From Prostheceraeus crozeri (taxonomy: Eukaryota > Platyhelminthes > Polycladida > Euryleptidae): 64,000 bases of DNA. The position numbers and the translations under genes were made by a program. Numbering within the stretch: position 1 is the first letter of the stretch; every line of letters starts with the position of its first letter. The stretch lies in assembly GCA_907163375.1 (NCBI GenBank), contig CAJQUW010012890.1:1-64000 (forward strand), written 5' to 3'. The notes under the pieces were generated by a model that saw nothing but the letters and a program-made list of their open reading frames with translations, did not search any database and was not told where the DNA came from. Shown in pieces: positions 36,760-48,674 of the stretch.

Positions 36760-39045
36760 TAAATTAGGCTTAATTAGATAGTTTCAGCGACCGAATATTT
36801 CCTTGTTACCGTTAATTAAAATATTTACGTGTCAATTAAGTTCCCGCACTGGTCATATTTTATGGAAACGGCAAAGCTGTTCAATCTAATAAGCATTATA
36901 GTTAAGAATCTTTATCATTGTGCAATTTTAGAGCCTAAAACCAATGTTCTAGCAGATGTCATTGACAGTGATTAGCACGAGCTTTGTAAAGCAAATTGAA
37001 AAATGATTCTTATAGAAGAGCCCTGGGCAGTTGAAATGAAATAGAATACGGGTAGTCTACTTTTGCTACATCTCCCAAGATGCCTAGGATCGCCTAGACC
37101 GCGATTTCGATTCAACGACATAGTATATAGTAGTTGCTTTATAATTCCATGCATTTTCAATGAATGGTCAAAGAAAATTTCTATGTCTTATAGGCCGGCC
37201 CCTCCGCATTTACAGTTCTATTAATGAGAGATTTCATTGCAGAAATTCCATATCTGCGAGGGCAATACAGGGAAAGTTGAATGTAAGATAACCAGAATAA
37301 GTAGGCCTACTTTTGATTTTCCAGCTGGCAAGTATACAATTAGGCATATCGGTATGAAGATTTTAAAATCAAGCAAGTCATAACTGTGTATATCGTACAT
37401 TCAATAGTAAATTTCACAAGAGTAAAAGAATTAATGAATGAGTAGATTGATTAAAATCAATGTGCGTCTGGAAGCCGACAGCAATACAATCTAAATAAAG
37501 AATGGAAATGCTTTTTATTTTGATGAATCTGGGCACTCTTGATTTACCGCAATAATAGACACCATTACAAGTTACCAGCTTCAAATTCTCGAACTGCTCG
37601 AAGTCGATTTCATCAAATTCAAGCTATTATTTCATATCGACCAGATTTCATTTCAATTATTATATACCAGTGCAACGAAATCTAGTACTACTTACTTATT
37701 TCATGCTCACCTCTCTCAAGGCCCGAAAGGGTTTCAAGTCGAAATGAGAGATTCAATAGTAATTCCATTTTCGGTAACAGTCAACAACATTTTTGAACAC
37801 TTGGCCAAATCAGTGATGAGTTGATGTTATGACCAACCGCGATGATTTATCCACTGTCGTCCACGGAGTTTGAGAATTTGGAGAACCTGAAATAATTTTG
37901 TTTTGAGCCGAGATTTACTGTGTTTAATGTCGGCAATATGGATCAATCCTTAAAAATATGCACAAGTAACTGCGTGCATGTTCATCACACAGTGGCAGAA
38001 CATTGTGTCAGAAAAAAATGTATACGTAAATGGGATGTCTTGAAGCAAGCCACGAAAATGAAACTATGCACAATGTAAATAGAATGATTAAATATTGAGT
38101 TCCAAATTCAGTTGAAAAATAGAATAGACCTGAATAGCTGGCATTTCATCCAATATCAGGAATCATCAGAATCCCTAGTTCACATATGTCAACATCGACA
38201 CAACTCCCTATTTAAAGTCGCAGTCATACCCGGGTAAATTCGAGATTTGCAATTAAAAAGTTAGTTAAATTTCGACAAAATAACTATAACTTCGACTAAA
38301 CTATAATTTTGAGAATCAAGGTAGAGCCTAGCTATCCATAGAATGGCGTAACTTTTATACTAATATAGAATTTCGTCATTCGACCTGATAATACTGATAG
38401 GAGACATAACTTTTGTTGAGTAGACCTAGCATTTCAGCGAATTTTCTCAGCACAGTGGATGGCGATTAGACCTACTTTTAATGATAAATCAAGAATATCA
38501 ACTTTAAATTTCAACAACAATTTCCCAAAATCCTAAACTAAAGAATGGGGGCATTTTGATACCTTTTAGAAGAGAGATATTCGGCCACTTAATATTTTAC
38601 TAGAAAAGCGGATTCTACACTTTGAGAGCTACTTAGCGAGAATATGATTGACCGGTGGGCGGCATTTCGGTTCTCTTTCACTCTGCGTTTTAAGGAACCC
38701 TCTGCTTTTCCTATCACCAATCCAGAAAAGATTGTCAGCCGATCTCACTCTCTTCCACCACTGTGACAAAATATGATGGGGAAAGCATCATATCGCAACA
38801 ATTTCTTTCTTCACTACTTCTACCCGTAGAAGTGCACCTCAATGCCGATAAGTCGAAATCTCTAGACCTAGCCTATAGATGGTAGCCTAAAAGTTGACGC
38901 TGAAATTTGAGACTTTGCGCCCCTCAGCCAGTCTTAATTGAGTTTCTAAAACATTACAATTAAAGGATTAAGTTACATCCAAAGGTTGTAGGTCATTGAT
39001 CGTCTTGTGAAGTTCGCATATTGACATCAGTGTGCAACATAAAGT
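36760..39045. other. unassigned noncoding DNA
   Basis: No recognisable gene. A plus-strand segment from a CATTGCAG acceptor near 37240 opens into a 46-codon frame, but no donor or domain supports it. Confidence 0.45.
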
Positions 39046-39049
39046 AAAT

Positions 39050-39833
39050 GTATGATCTACATAACATTTAAACATATATACATGCCATTTGAATATGACG
39101 AAGTGAACAAAGGTAAATATCATTCAGACTGCTTTAATAATTACTTCAAAGAATCTAATAGGCATACATCAGATCCCTCGGAAATTAAATTGCTTAACTA
39201 AAAACCACGGCGATAAGAATGTTATGTTTCACAACATTGCCTGCAGGAAGTCCGAAGTAAATTCTTACTAGATAAGGCATGGCTGTGGCAAAATATGATG
39301 CGGAAAGCATGTGAATTTTTAAAATACTGCTATCTAAACATCCGTGACAGAACGAATAATAACAAATCTAGTGGAAGACACAACTTTTTTTCGGTAAATG
39401 TTATTAGCACTGTATTTTTTTGTACATTCAACAAATTTTAACATCATGATGAAGCTGAATGATAGCTCACACTGTTTGACAGTTCTCATGGAAAAATTCG
39501 ATCGTCTTCATGCTAAAATCCTGCATCAAAGAAAACTCTCAATTATCTTTCGGAAAGCCTACTGGCCACAACTGACCACTTAAGAAATTAAATTCAACAC
39601 GAGAACTACATATGAAAATGGTTCAACTTTTTATGAAATTATTTATTAAACGGCTTGTGTGATCTGCACAGCAGTTAAACATATAAACACGAAATTTAAA
39701 CATGACGGAAGTGAACAAAAGTAAACATTATTCATGTTGCTTTCATATATACTTCAAAGAATCTGAATCATACATCAGACAACGCGGAAATTATATTGCA
39801 AGCCTAAAAAGAACAACGCTAGGAATAGGTTAG
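39050..39833 (+). repeat. diverged direct repeat, two copies
   Basis: About 175 bp at 39050-39225 aligns in the same orientation with 39658-39833. Shared words include GAAGTGAACAAA, ACTTCAAAGAATCT and CATACATCAGA. Similarity is moderate. It may be an old local duplication or two copies of an unlisted interspersed repeat. Confidence 0.65.
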
Positions 39834-39839
39834 AATCAC

Positions 39840-42800
39840 AGAATCTAATTCTGTGGTTAGAATAACCTCCATTATTCTACGAGAATGAGAGAAATGACCA
39901 CAGCGTACGACAACCACAGAACTAGATTAGGGAAAGACTTCCCGCTTTCATTCATTCACCGTTACTTGCACTGAAGCCGCGATTTTTTGTTTACATCGAC
40001 GGCCGCTGAAAATACTTGGGCAAGAAATTGGAGTTAGCCAGCAGCAAAGCATGAAAGACCAGTAAATTACAATGTTTTGCTTGAATTACATCATGCAATA
40101 TTGTGTTCAATTGCTAAATTAACAAATGTGCGGTACCTTAGGCATGCCACAGGTTGAATCGATATTTGAAGAGATCAAAATTTGACGCCCACATCTTTCT
40201 TTTATTATTAAAGTACTAAATTCTTGATTGACATGTTTTGACAACTTGTAGGAGTCTTCGCATTTGAAGTAAATAATATAACTTATAATTTTGTTTTTGA
40301 CTGATATTATTCAGAGGATATATGTGTCATGTTGTGTTCCTCGCTGCTAAAATCGAGCGATAAAATTTTCAACATTATCATTTCATTTGTTTCTGTGTAG
40401 TAATCCCGATCTTCTCAAAACTTGACTGAGTAAAATATAGAGAAAGAAATTCATTCCCGTTAAAAACTTCTCATTCGTATGTAGTGCTCACTTCGTTTAC
40501 AGCGATTATGAAGATAACTTGGTATCTCGGGGAAGGCAAGGTGAGAAAGTCAGTTTCAGACGAAAACGTCTTTTGAAAAATAATGCAGTTCCCAGTGTTT
40601 TTGTGGTTATCCGTCCTAATTAAACACGACACTAAAAATACCTCGTCGTGCACCTCCAGATCGTTCCAACATCTCAAGTCCCAATTCTTTAACGGCTGTC
40701 CTGCATTGCAAGGTTTTTCAGGACTTTTCAATATTCAATCAGCTGTAGAAGTGTAAATAGGCTAATGAATATAGCCTATCCCAAAGCTCTTCCGTGACTT
40801 TTCATGAATTGACACAGTGAAGCCACATGTAAAGTTTGAACCGCCAATTATTATTTGTTTTAATGCTACGACCTAAAAAGTGCTTCACCTGCCTGGACCC
40901 TGTTACGGAATCCGTCAAGTTCTCTCTACAATCCGCGCTCCCTTAGAATATTTATTGATGTGTGAGCTTTGCTAACACTGCATGATGATCAGCTGTTGGT
41001 CTGATGAATGAAACTGCACTATATTGACGTTTCTTCTAGCGAAACTGTTCTCAGATGAACGTCACTTGTGAGGAGTAGGCCAAAATGAGACAGCCGGCGT
41101 GACGAATTCCCGCTATATTGAAGCAGTTGATTTCGAAGATGACATGGCCAACAGTTAGACGACAAAACTGGCCGAATTGGTGTGCTTTTAGACAGAAGAT
41201 GCAATATGAAGATTCAATCCTGGTGTTAGGTCTACCTGCAGATGCTTGTATCATATGATGTAGGTGCTCATTCTGACACCTGCCTGTGAGAAAGAAGATC
41301 CGATCAGTGGAAAATATTAAGTGGAGATGTCACCATCAGGAATTGTGTGTACGTTTCCGAAAGAAAAGGAATGCATATTGTGATCATATTCTAGAAGCAG
41401 AGTACAGGTACGGTAGCATGATGAGGTGCACACGCTAATACAAACATATGAACATATTTTGAATCTATGGATTTGTCATGTAATTATGCTTTCGGTACAA
41501 AAGTTTTGCTGCATTCATAGAATGCGATATAATTGTCATCATCAAACTCAATTTTTCCCATTGAAGTGCTGATATGGACATGCTAAATTGTACATCATTC
41601 TTTCTAATAACTTGCAGATGGCATACCTAAACGGGAGTTTTAAACTGCACTTTGAATATGTGACGGATCATTTTCAGTTATCAAAATAATGTTACTAAGC
41701 AATGGTGTGCTTTGAAACTTATGACTTTATTAAATTGAGTCGATTAGTTTGCATCAAAGTGACAATAATACATTAGAGCAATGATTGTCCGGGAGACCCT
41801 GCTGAGCAGGTGAAGCAAAATTTTTTCTAGGGCAGGACAACCGTTAATAGGCCAACCGAAGTTATTGAATTTTTGATGTGTCTCATTTGCTTAAGTTAAT
41901 GAGAAATCTATTGCATGACTATCAAATTCTTACTTACAAAGATTCTGATGGTGCATTTCATAAAATTGAATGGATTTACATTGAAAATCTTCATGAATTG
42001 CAAACAAATGATTCATTTATTCTCGCAAAAATTCTCGTTTGAAGTAAAACATATTCATTACAAACGGGCACTTATGAAGGTGTTCCTTTCATAGAAGGAA
42101 CGTTCATCTATAACTGCAAAAGCGCTTAATCACAGATATTTGAATTGATGAACTTCCACAGAAAGTTCTTGCAATTTTATCAAGCTGCAATTACGATGAC
42201 TGAATATGCAGATGAATCAGAACCCGTACGTACTGCGTGATTACTTATATAAATGGAAATGGTGTAAATGTCTACTTTTTATCATATGAGCTTCTAATCA
42301 CTTTTATCAATGAATAATTGCCGCGACTTTAATAGTATCCGCCAACTTCTTGCCAAAGCATTCTTTTAGACACAAAATACACCCCAGTATATTTCTGACA
42401 CGAGACAATGACTTGCTTACCGGCTTCACGTGCTGTTGATCAGAGCAGGCCGTCTTCGCTAATCCTGTGTCTGGCGACAACTGAAGTCTCGTTTACTCAT
42501 TCAATTAGTTACTTTCACCAAGTAAAATTTCATCACGTGATAGCGTTGGATGAAAAGCTGCATGAATATTATGAAAATCCAGATTTCCCTTTTCACGTTG
42601 CGCAATGTCATATTTCAGACTCGTGGAGCGTCTGCCCAGGTTTCTCTTAGCCTAACTAATAACTTTCTCGTCTGTATCAAACAGGTCGACCATCTCACAA
42701 GCTCCATTACGCAATTTCTACACAAAGTGACGTTATGAGTTTGTCAATGAAATTCTCTTTCAAGACAATAAGCCACCACAAGTTTGGAAGACAACGCCCA

Positions 42801-43604
42801 GCGTACTCGACCTAGCTTAATGTGCAATAACCATTACATGTACTTGTTGTATTATTCTTACTAGCAGCAGCACAAAGCTCAATCAATACTTGCTTCCGCA
42901 CCAGTCAGTCGGTAATGGTGTATAACAGCGGATTAGGAAGTAAGTCTGACAAACGTTTTCCAAGAATCCACAAGCTTGCAGAACCGAAATATATCTATTT
43001 GAAATATGAGCACTTAAACAAAATACACCCAAAGCTTCTAAATGTACCGTAAGTTAATAGAGTACCGTTGTGCTTCAAAAATGTCTTCATAAACAGAAAA
43101 TGAAGGGAGATTTCAGCGTCAACAAGTAGGCTCACTCTGTGTGAAGTAAGGGTGAAACAAGTGTATTCCGTTAGTACTCACAAAATACGGGAATATAGAA
43201 GAATAAAATATCTGTTCCATGATAACGTTGCTGATTGATTGGGGACACTAATCGATATTCAAATGCTGCATTACCATACATGCTATGCAATCGCCACTTA
43301 TAGCATTATTCATATGATGACAATTATGGCTTGCTACATGTCATAACTTTCATCGTTATGGAAATTTCTGCATAAACGGCTGGCTAAATTTATAAGCATC
43401 GGCGCGCTACTGGCGTAATTGTGGCTTATGGGGCAAATATTTAGAGATGCCGTCAGTCGTCGGTACGGTGAGGGTTTTATTGGGTATGGGTCACCTCAAG
43501 TGGTGCCCTCACCTTGCCAATCCTGAAAAAAGTGGTGCCCACGACAACCCATATGACCCATTCCTGAGCCAGCGTGGGGCCGTCAGAAGCGTGTTACTAG
43601 GGTA
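39840..43604. other. unassigned noncoding DNA
   Basis: The longest featureless stretch of the window. Open frames such as 40471-40731, 41019-41254 and 42408-42738 have no domains and overlap other frames. No terminal repeats or RNA genes seen. Confidence 0.45.
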
Positions 43605-43652
43605 AGGATTTAATTCATACTGAGTTGCTACTTTACCTAATGTACTTACTCC
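43605..43652 (-). mobile_element. terminal scrap of the 836-bp MITE family
   Basis: Read on the minus strand, AGTAAGTACATTAGGTAAAG then TAGCAACTCAGTATGAATTAAATCC (two consecutive blocks) matches the left terminus of the 31609 copy. Only this end is present. Confidence 0.7.
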
Positions 43653-43659
43653 ACATGAG

Positions 43660-45426
43660 GAGAACTTATCGCGCCATCTTCTCCTTTCTCCTTGTTATGA
43701 TTCGCCCATTACACTGGATAGCTTTTGTTAGAAACTTGTTAACTGTTTGCTAATTTTGTGAAAAATAGAAATTTTGATAAATTCCTACTATGTTTGCTAA
43801 TTTTGTTAGATGCCTACCAGTTTCTAAGCAAAAGAATAAAATTACAAAAAACTTTTTTATTTTGTTAAATATTTGTGAAATATTAGTCAAATTGTCCTAA
43901 ATGTCAGAATAAAACATTAATTAAATACATGTTTTCAGATAAGATCTGATATGCCATCCAAAACGTAGTGTGTTGTCAGGAGCACTAAACTTTTGATTGA
44001 CAATTTAGAATCGATGAGAAATTGTCACAATAGTCATTGATTCACTAATATCTCTCATTGAAGACCCGTGATTCGATGCTTGGTCAAATGAGCTTGAAAA
44101 TAAGTTTCAGCACGAATGTGGCAATCAGATCTTGTGTTCGAAATTGTATGTTTTACGAGTATTTCCATATTGCTTGTATGAATCTTGTGTGCATCTTTGT
44201 GAAAACTAATCGATATGTCATGATATGAGCCTTAAATCGAAGAGGCGCTTCTAACTTGCTTCAATCGTTGTTAGGAAACGATAGGAATTCCCGTGACGAG
44301 AATCCTATATTGGGTGCTATATTTCGAAGTCCGTATAAGGCGCTCAGAGAGTTGCTATCATTTCCCGATGTTTCACGAGTGTGTCAGGAGCATGTTTCAC
44401 GAGTAATCAGTTTTCATGATTATTTCTAAAGCATTACTTTATTCTAATGCATCCCAACCTCTGCAATTATCCAATTTATATTTCTGACCTATTCTGAGAG
44501 GGGATTATCATGTCTTCAAGATGGCGAGCCTCCCGACTTCGAACATTGCAAAGCCTTCATTCGCCGCGCGCTACGTCTATCAGTCAGTTCACGGATTCCT
44601 CATGTAGTGTGTGGGTGTGATTCTGCGCGTCGAAGTGACGACTGACGGCGCAGTTTTCTCTATTCATTGAAGATAATATGCATGTTGCCATCCTTTGTTT
44701 AAGATCATTAGCGTTGATATGAGTGTCCAGATGGAGTGTATATGGTGCGTCACTATTATTCAGACATGTGAGTAGCAAATAAATCGTACTTGTAAATCAG
44801 GTGTAAAAACAGATGACTTGAAAAAACATTCTAAGACAACCATTGAAATTATAATGTCCTTCAATTACCAAATAAAATGTACATTCAGTTAGAGGATTAA
44901 TCGTGTGATTCATCATGATAGGAGATGGAGACTTCGATCCTTGATGATGAGGCATATTTCCCAAAAATAGGGATGGTAAATAAACATTAATTTCTTCTAT
45001 TTAAAAAAAATTGCAAGCGTTCTCCGGATTCTCTAATAGAATCCGCAGCTCATGCGACTGTCTTACAGTGGGTGATTTATTCGGGAGCTGGTCGGTACAA
45101 TGATGATAGTGTGGTCCCTCATCAAATCGTATCAAATCAAAAGAAAGTTAGCTTTCTCTGAAATTCATCAGCATCAAGTATAGAGAGAGAGAATCCATAT
45201 TCTGTTGACAATCCTCACCATGACAGCGGGCACCGCTTAGCAAATTGCACTGCAGTTGTCCCGGGCCATGCGTCATTGAATCTACTGCAAATCTATTCTT
45301 GAGAGAGAAAGGGATACTAAAAAGTAGTCCACCTATGTGGCATTGAAAACTCCAAGATACATGACTGGAGTGAAGTGGTCGTGCTAAACATCAGGATCAC
45401 AGGGCTTCTTTGGGACCACACTATTA
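43660..45426. other. unassigned noncoding DNA
   Basis: No gene recognised. A/T-rich words such as TTTGCTAATTTTGTTAG around 43745-43830 recur loosely near 48790-48930 and may belong to a common degenerate repeat. Confidence 0.45.
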
Positions 45427-45780
45427 TCATTGTACCAGCTGGTCGTATGGAAAAAGATTAAATCTTCTTTTAGTTCGCTGATTGATACTGTCGATAATGT
45501 AGCTTGCGTGCATATCTAAACCGTCGTTTGTCAGGCCTACATGCAGGGTTGGCATATTTCTTTTAAATACGAATTTTTGTGGTTTTTTAAATAGGTCAGA
45601 TGCTTCACTGTATATTTTGGATTTGTGCAAGACATTTGAGGGTACGTTATTGTTCCTGATTTCAGTTAATGGGGAAATTATTATCTTGTAAATATCGTTT
45701 TTCTTTGCCTGTATTGGAAGCACTGTACATAGCTGCGAGGCGACCTGTTTTATGTGTACATAAAGAGTTCCTTTATTCAT
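45427..45780 (-). CDS. uncharacterised open frame, 117 aa
   Basis: An uninterrupted minus-strand frame starts at an ATG in a favourable context (GACAATGA) and ends with FPYDQLVQ before a stop. It is basic and polar (for example KKPQKFVFKRNMP) with no transmembrane segment, signal peptide or motif I recognise. A frame of this length is somewhat unusual for such AT-rich DNA but can arise by chance. Confidence 0.2.
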   Translation of the reverse strand: MNKGTLYVHIKQVASQLCTVLPIQAKKNDIYKIIISPLTEIRNNNVPSNVLHKSKIYSEASDLFKKPQKFVFKRNMPTLHVGLTNDGLDMHASYIIDSINQRTKRRFNLFPYDQLVQ

Positions 45781-46252
45781 TGTCTTTACCTTGGCACTGA
45801 TTGGTTGGTGTCACTGGCGGCAGTTATCATTGAATGTTTCTCAGCCATCTCTGTACATGTTCACACTTGGCCGTCCACCCTTGACAAGAGGCCACGAAAG
45901 CGCTCGGGTATTAAACACATGAAGTCAATTGTGTTGCTTTCATTATTAAAACTTATGGGAAATTATTAGACATCAAATATCAAATCGGATTTTCTGCTTA
46001 ACCGGCATGTTGTCCACCGTGGGAAAATGTATTATGGATTAATTCGTGCTGTTGTAAATTTTTGGGATGATAGAAGATACTAAGATAGTTAAAAATATCA
46101 CCTTGTTTATTTTTATAATAGAACCTCGATCAATACGTGTGTCATCTTACTATTTTTCAATTATGTTATATTCTGTATGGCCTATTCCTTCTCTTATGTG
46201 CGTCAAACACATTCAATACTTTTTGCATCAAAAACTCTATTGTGCATTTCAG

Positions 46253-46368
46253 ACCGCAATCATTGTCTATCAAAGAGATATCATAAATGGGAACTGATTG
46301 AAACTGACCAAACCAGCATAATTGATGGTAGAGGAACAATTACGACAGTTCTGACATCTGCTGATGAG
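46253..46368 (+). CDS. candidate host exon (unidentified protein)
   Basis: The 116-base segment lies between TTGTGCATTTCAG (acceptor) and GATGAG|GTGAGT (near-ideal donor). After two bases it is open through 38 codons, containing HKWELIETDQTSIIDG and ITTVLTSADE, and ends in phase 0. A following phase-0 segment beginning QDDFDQQ occurs just downstream in two tandem copies (see 46394-46613). The minus strand is also open, so coding is not proven. No family recognised. Confidence 0.35.
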
Positions 46369-46393
46369 GTGAGTCTTTAAATTATGTGATTCT

Positions 46394-46613
46394 TTGTCAC
46401 TGCCTCCGAATGTTTTGGTTTTAGCAGCAGTGAGTTTTTCTGCTGTTAATCCTTGGAGCATTTCGTAGCAGGATGACTTCGATCAACAGTTATAATATAT
46501 AAATATGTAGGGCTATTATTGTCACTGCCTCCGAATGTTTTGGCTTTAGCAGCATTGAGTTTTTCTGCTGTTAATCCTTGGAGTATTTCGCAGCAGGATG
46601 ACTTCGATCAACA
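46394..46613 (+). repeat. tandem duplication of a 95-bp segment (two copies)
   Basis: Copies at 46394-46488 and 46519-46613 differ at 4 of 95 positions and are separated by 30 bp. Each contains a CAG acceptor-like word followed by GATGACTTCGATCAACA. In the first copy the frame DDFDQQ meets a stop almost at once (TTATAA). In the second it stays open as DDFDQQYIQLIST to a possible donor GGTAAAT. Confidence 0.9.
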
Positions 46614-46643
46614 ATATATTCAATTAATATCAACGGTAAATTT

Positions 46644-46898
46644 CATCAATATTTTGCTACGGCGTAGGTTAACTGTAATTTTATCAATTGAATGTGAACG
46701 GTCTGCGAACCCACTTTATGCGTCAAGATCAAACCCACAAGTTTTGTGATGTGCAAATTATGCATGTTATAATTATAATGCAATGTATTTACACATCGTT
46801 AATCTTAGTTTCATCTTGACTCATAAAGTGGATTCGCAGGATGCTCACATTTTATTGATAAAACGATCATCTACGATATATGCTGTGGCAAAATATTG
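46644..46898. mobile_element. fold-back MITE, about 255 bp
   Basis: The arms mirror each other: TCAATATTTTGC at the left end and CAAAATATTG at the right. The inner arms 46679-46734 and 46808-46863 share ATTTTATCAAT, GTGA.C, TCTGCGAA.CCACTTTATG and TCAAGAT. The centre is an AT-rich loop. No coding sequence. It ends about 80 bp before the DD41D mariner. Confidence 0.8.
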
Positions 46899-46978
46899 GG
46901 GCTATGTCTAGAAAACATTCTAAAAATGTTTTAAAATAACATTTTCATAATATTCTCATGTATTGTCATTTGAACATA

Positions 46979-48669
46979 CAGGGTGACTTCATTTTTCGTT
47001 TATACTGTAGAGGAAGAACCAGAATTTTAGTAACATATCGCAATTTGTGAAAAAATCAAGTTAGAGGTCGAACTACTTGCTCATTCATTTTATGGAGGTC
47101 AACCAATTTATCAAATGGTATGAAACATTGTCCGCTTACGATTTGTTTCTCATTGACTACAACCACATGCTAATACTTCATCATTAAATTTGATTGATCA
47201 AGTGACCTGCTAAGTGTGAACAAGACTTAATGCACATGCGTCCATTGAAATAATAGCGGAAAGTTAATACGAAGGCATAATGAAGAAGGACAACAAAGAA
47301 GAATGCTAAGCTATCCATTTCCATTAATGTGTGATTGGTACTTATGATAATTATCGAACTTCTACATTAGCTCAATAGTTATGCATGACGTCAAAATGTC
47401 GTTGAATTGAAGCATAGGCATAGATATCTGTGAAAAGACTGATTTCGGAAACCGTTTAGTACTTAATAGCTGCTGATATTCACTCTTCTATCATAGAAAC
47501 TAGTGATGTTATCTGTGCAAGATCGATCAACGTTGTGTTGCTTATGGCTAAGCATGAGTCCGTAACTACCGCCCGACGGGAGTGGCAAAGAAATTTCACA
47601 TCAAAGCCACCTTCTGAAAGCACATTCCGACTTGTGTTTAAGAAATTTACTGAGACGGGTTCTGTCCAAGATGCTGAGCGAAGTGGTCGCCCATCCCTTG
47701 ATGAGGATGATGTTTTACGTGTAAAAGAGGAGTTTGAGAACAATCCAAGATCGTCGGTGCGGGATGCAGCCAATCAGCTTGACATGCCACGCGAGACTGT
47801 TCGACGTACTCTGAAGCGAACAATTGGCTTGAAATCATTTTACATTTCCCGTGTTCATGAACTGTTGCCAGACGACTATGAACCAAGGATTCAGTTTTGT
47901 GAAGAAATTAGCCGGCTATGTGATGATCCCAGCTTCATCCACAAGCTATGTTTTTCTGACGAGGCCATCTTTCATCTGAATGGCAAAATTAACAGTCACA
48001 ACTGTGTGATTTGGGACTATGAGAATCCACATTTATGTGACGAGATTCCTCTAAAGTCGAAAGGCTTGGTGGTCTGGGCGGCCATGTTTTGCGACCGGAT
48101 CATCGGACCTTACTTCTTTGAAACAACGGTGACGAAAGACTCCTATCTCGAGATGCTGAGGGATTATTTCATTCCTGAACTGAAGAGACTACGAAGATTT
48201 TCCACGGCAGTCTTCCAACAAGATGGCGCTCCTCCTCATTGGGGTCTGAATGTGAGAGAATTTCTCAACATCCAATTCCCTAATCGATGGATTGGCAGGA
48301 ACGGTCCCATCCACTGGCCAGCTAGGAGCCCAGATTTGACGCCTCTTGATTATTTTTTGTGGGGTCATATCAAGGAGATGGTGTACAAGAATAGGCCAAC
48401 AGACAACGAAGAACTGCGAGTGAAGATTGCAGAAGCAGTCCAGTCCGTGACGAAAGTCACGATCAACAAGACTTTTGAAAACTTTCAAAAAAGTCATTCT
48501 TTGTAATGAAGTTAACGGAGCTCACTTCCAGCATATATTGTAAAAATGCAAGTCTCTTTGGAAATTCTGGTTCTTCCTCTACAGTATAAACGAAAAATTG
48601 AGTTTGTAGTGCAAATACTTACAGAGAAATCTCAATTTGAAACCCAATTAAGACTTTTGAGTCACCCTG
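46979..48669 (+). mobile_element. DD41D mariner element with asymmetric terminal repeats
   Basis: Both ends begin CAGGGTGACT and are flanked by TA (46977-46978 and 48670-48671). A second inverted block of about 40 bp (TTTTTCGTTTATACTG through AACCAGAATTT) follows. On the left it comes almost directly after the terminus; on the right about 70 bp of extra sequence lies between. In the right copy ACTCAA occurs on both sides of that extra piece, consistent with a deletion on the left by recombination between short repeats. The transposase frame between the ends is open. The outside flanks (46911-46931 and 48719-48739) are themselves inverted, so it landed within another palindrome. Confidence 0.9.
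47544..48506 (+). CDS. mariner-type transposase, DD41D, about 320 aa
   Basis: Transposase for the surrounding element. The N-terminal half is a paired-type HTH region: ARREWQRNFTSKPPSESTFR, KFTETGSVQDAERSGRP (linker with GRP), DAANQLDMPRETVRRTLKR. Catalytic residues are the Asp of LCFSDEAIFHLNG, the Asp of FQQDGAPPHW and the Asp of RSPDLTPLDYFLWG. I count 41 residues between the last two, placing it in the DD41D (rosa/VISITOR-like) group. The first ATG in frame is 47544. The frame is open further upstream without an ATG that I can find, and compared with relatives a few N-terminal residues seem to be missing. No internal stop. Whether it is active is open. Confidence 0.9.
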   Translation: MAKHESVTTARREWQRNFTSKPPSESTFRLVFKKFTETGSVQDAERSGRPSLDEDDVLRVKEEFENNPRSSVRDAANQLDMPRETVRRTLKRTIGLKSFYISRVHELLPDDYEPRIQFCEEISRLCDDPSFIHKLCFSDEAIFHLNGKINSHNCVIWDYENPHLCDEIPLKSKGLVVWAAMFCDRIIGPYFFETTVTKDSYLEMLRDYFIPELKRLRRFSTAVFQQDGAPPHWGLNVREFLNIQFPNRWIGRNGPIHWPARSPDLTPLDYFLWGHIKEMVYKNRPTDNEELRVKIAEAVQSVTKVTINKTFENFQKSHSL

Positions 48670-48674
48670 TATAA

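Noticed and set aside
37238..37385. Plus-strand exon after CATTGCAG opening into 46 codons
   Set aside because: There is no downstream donor at the end of the frame and no recognisable motif; a chance frame of this size is expected.
46270..46461. Minus-strand frame containing LTAEKLTAAKTKTFGG
   Set aside because: It overlaps the plus-strand exon candidate and the tandem duplication, and has no splice or start signal as good as the plus strand.
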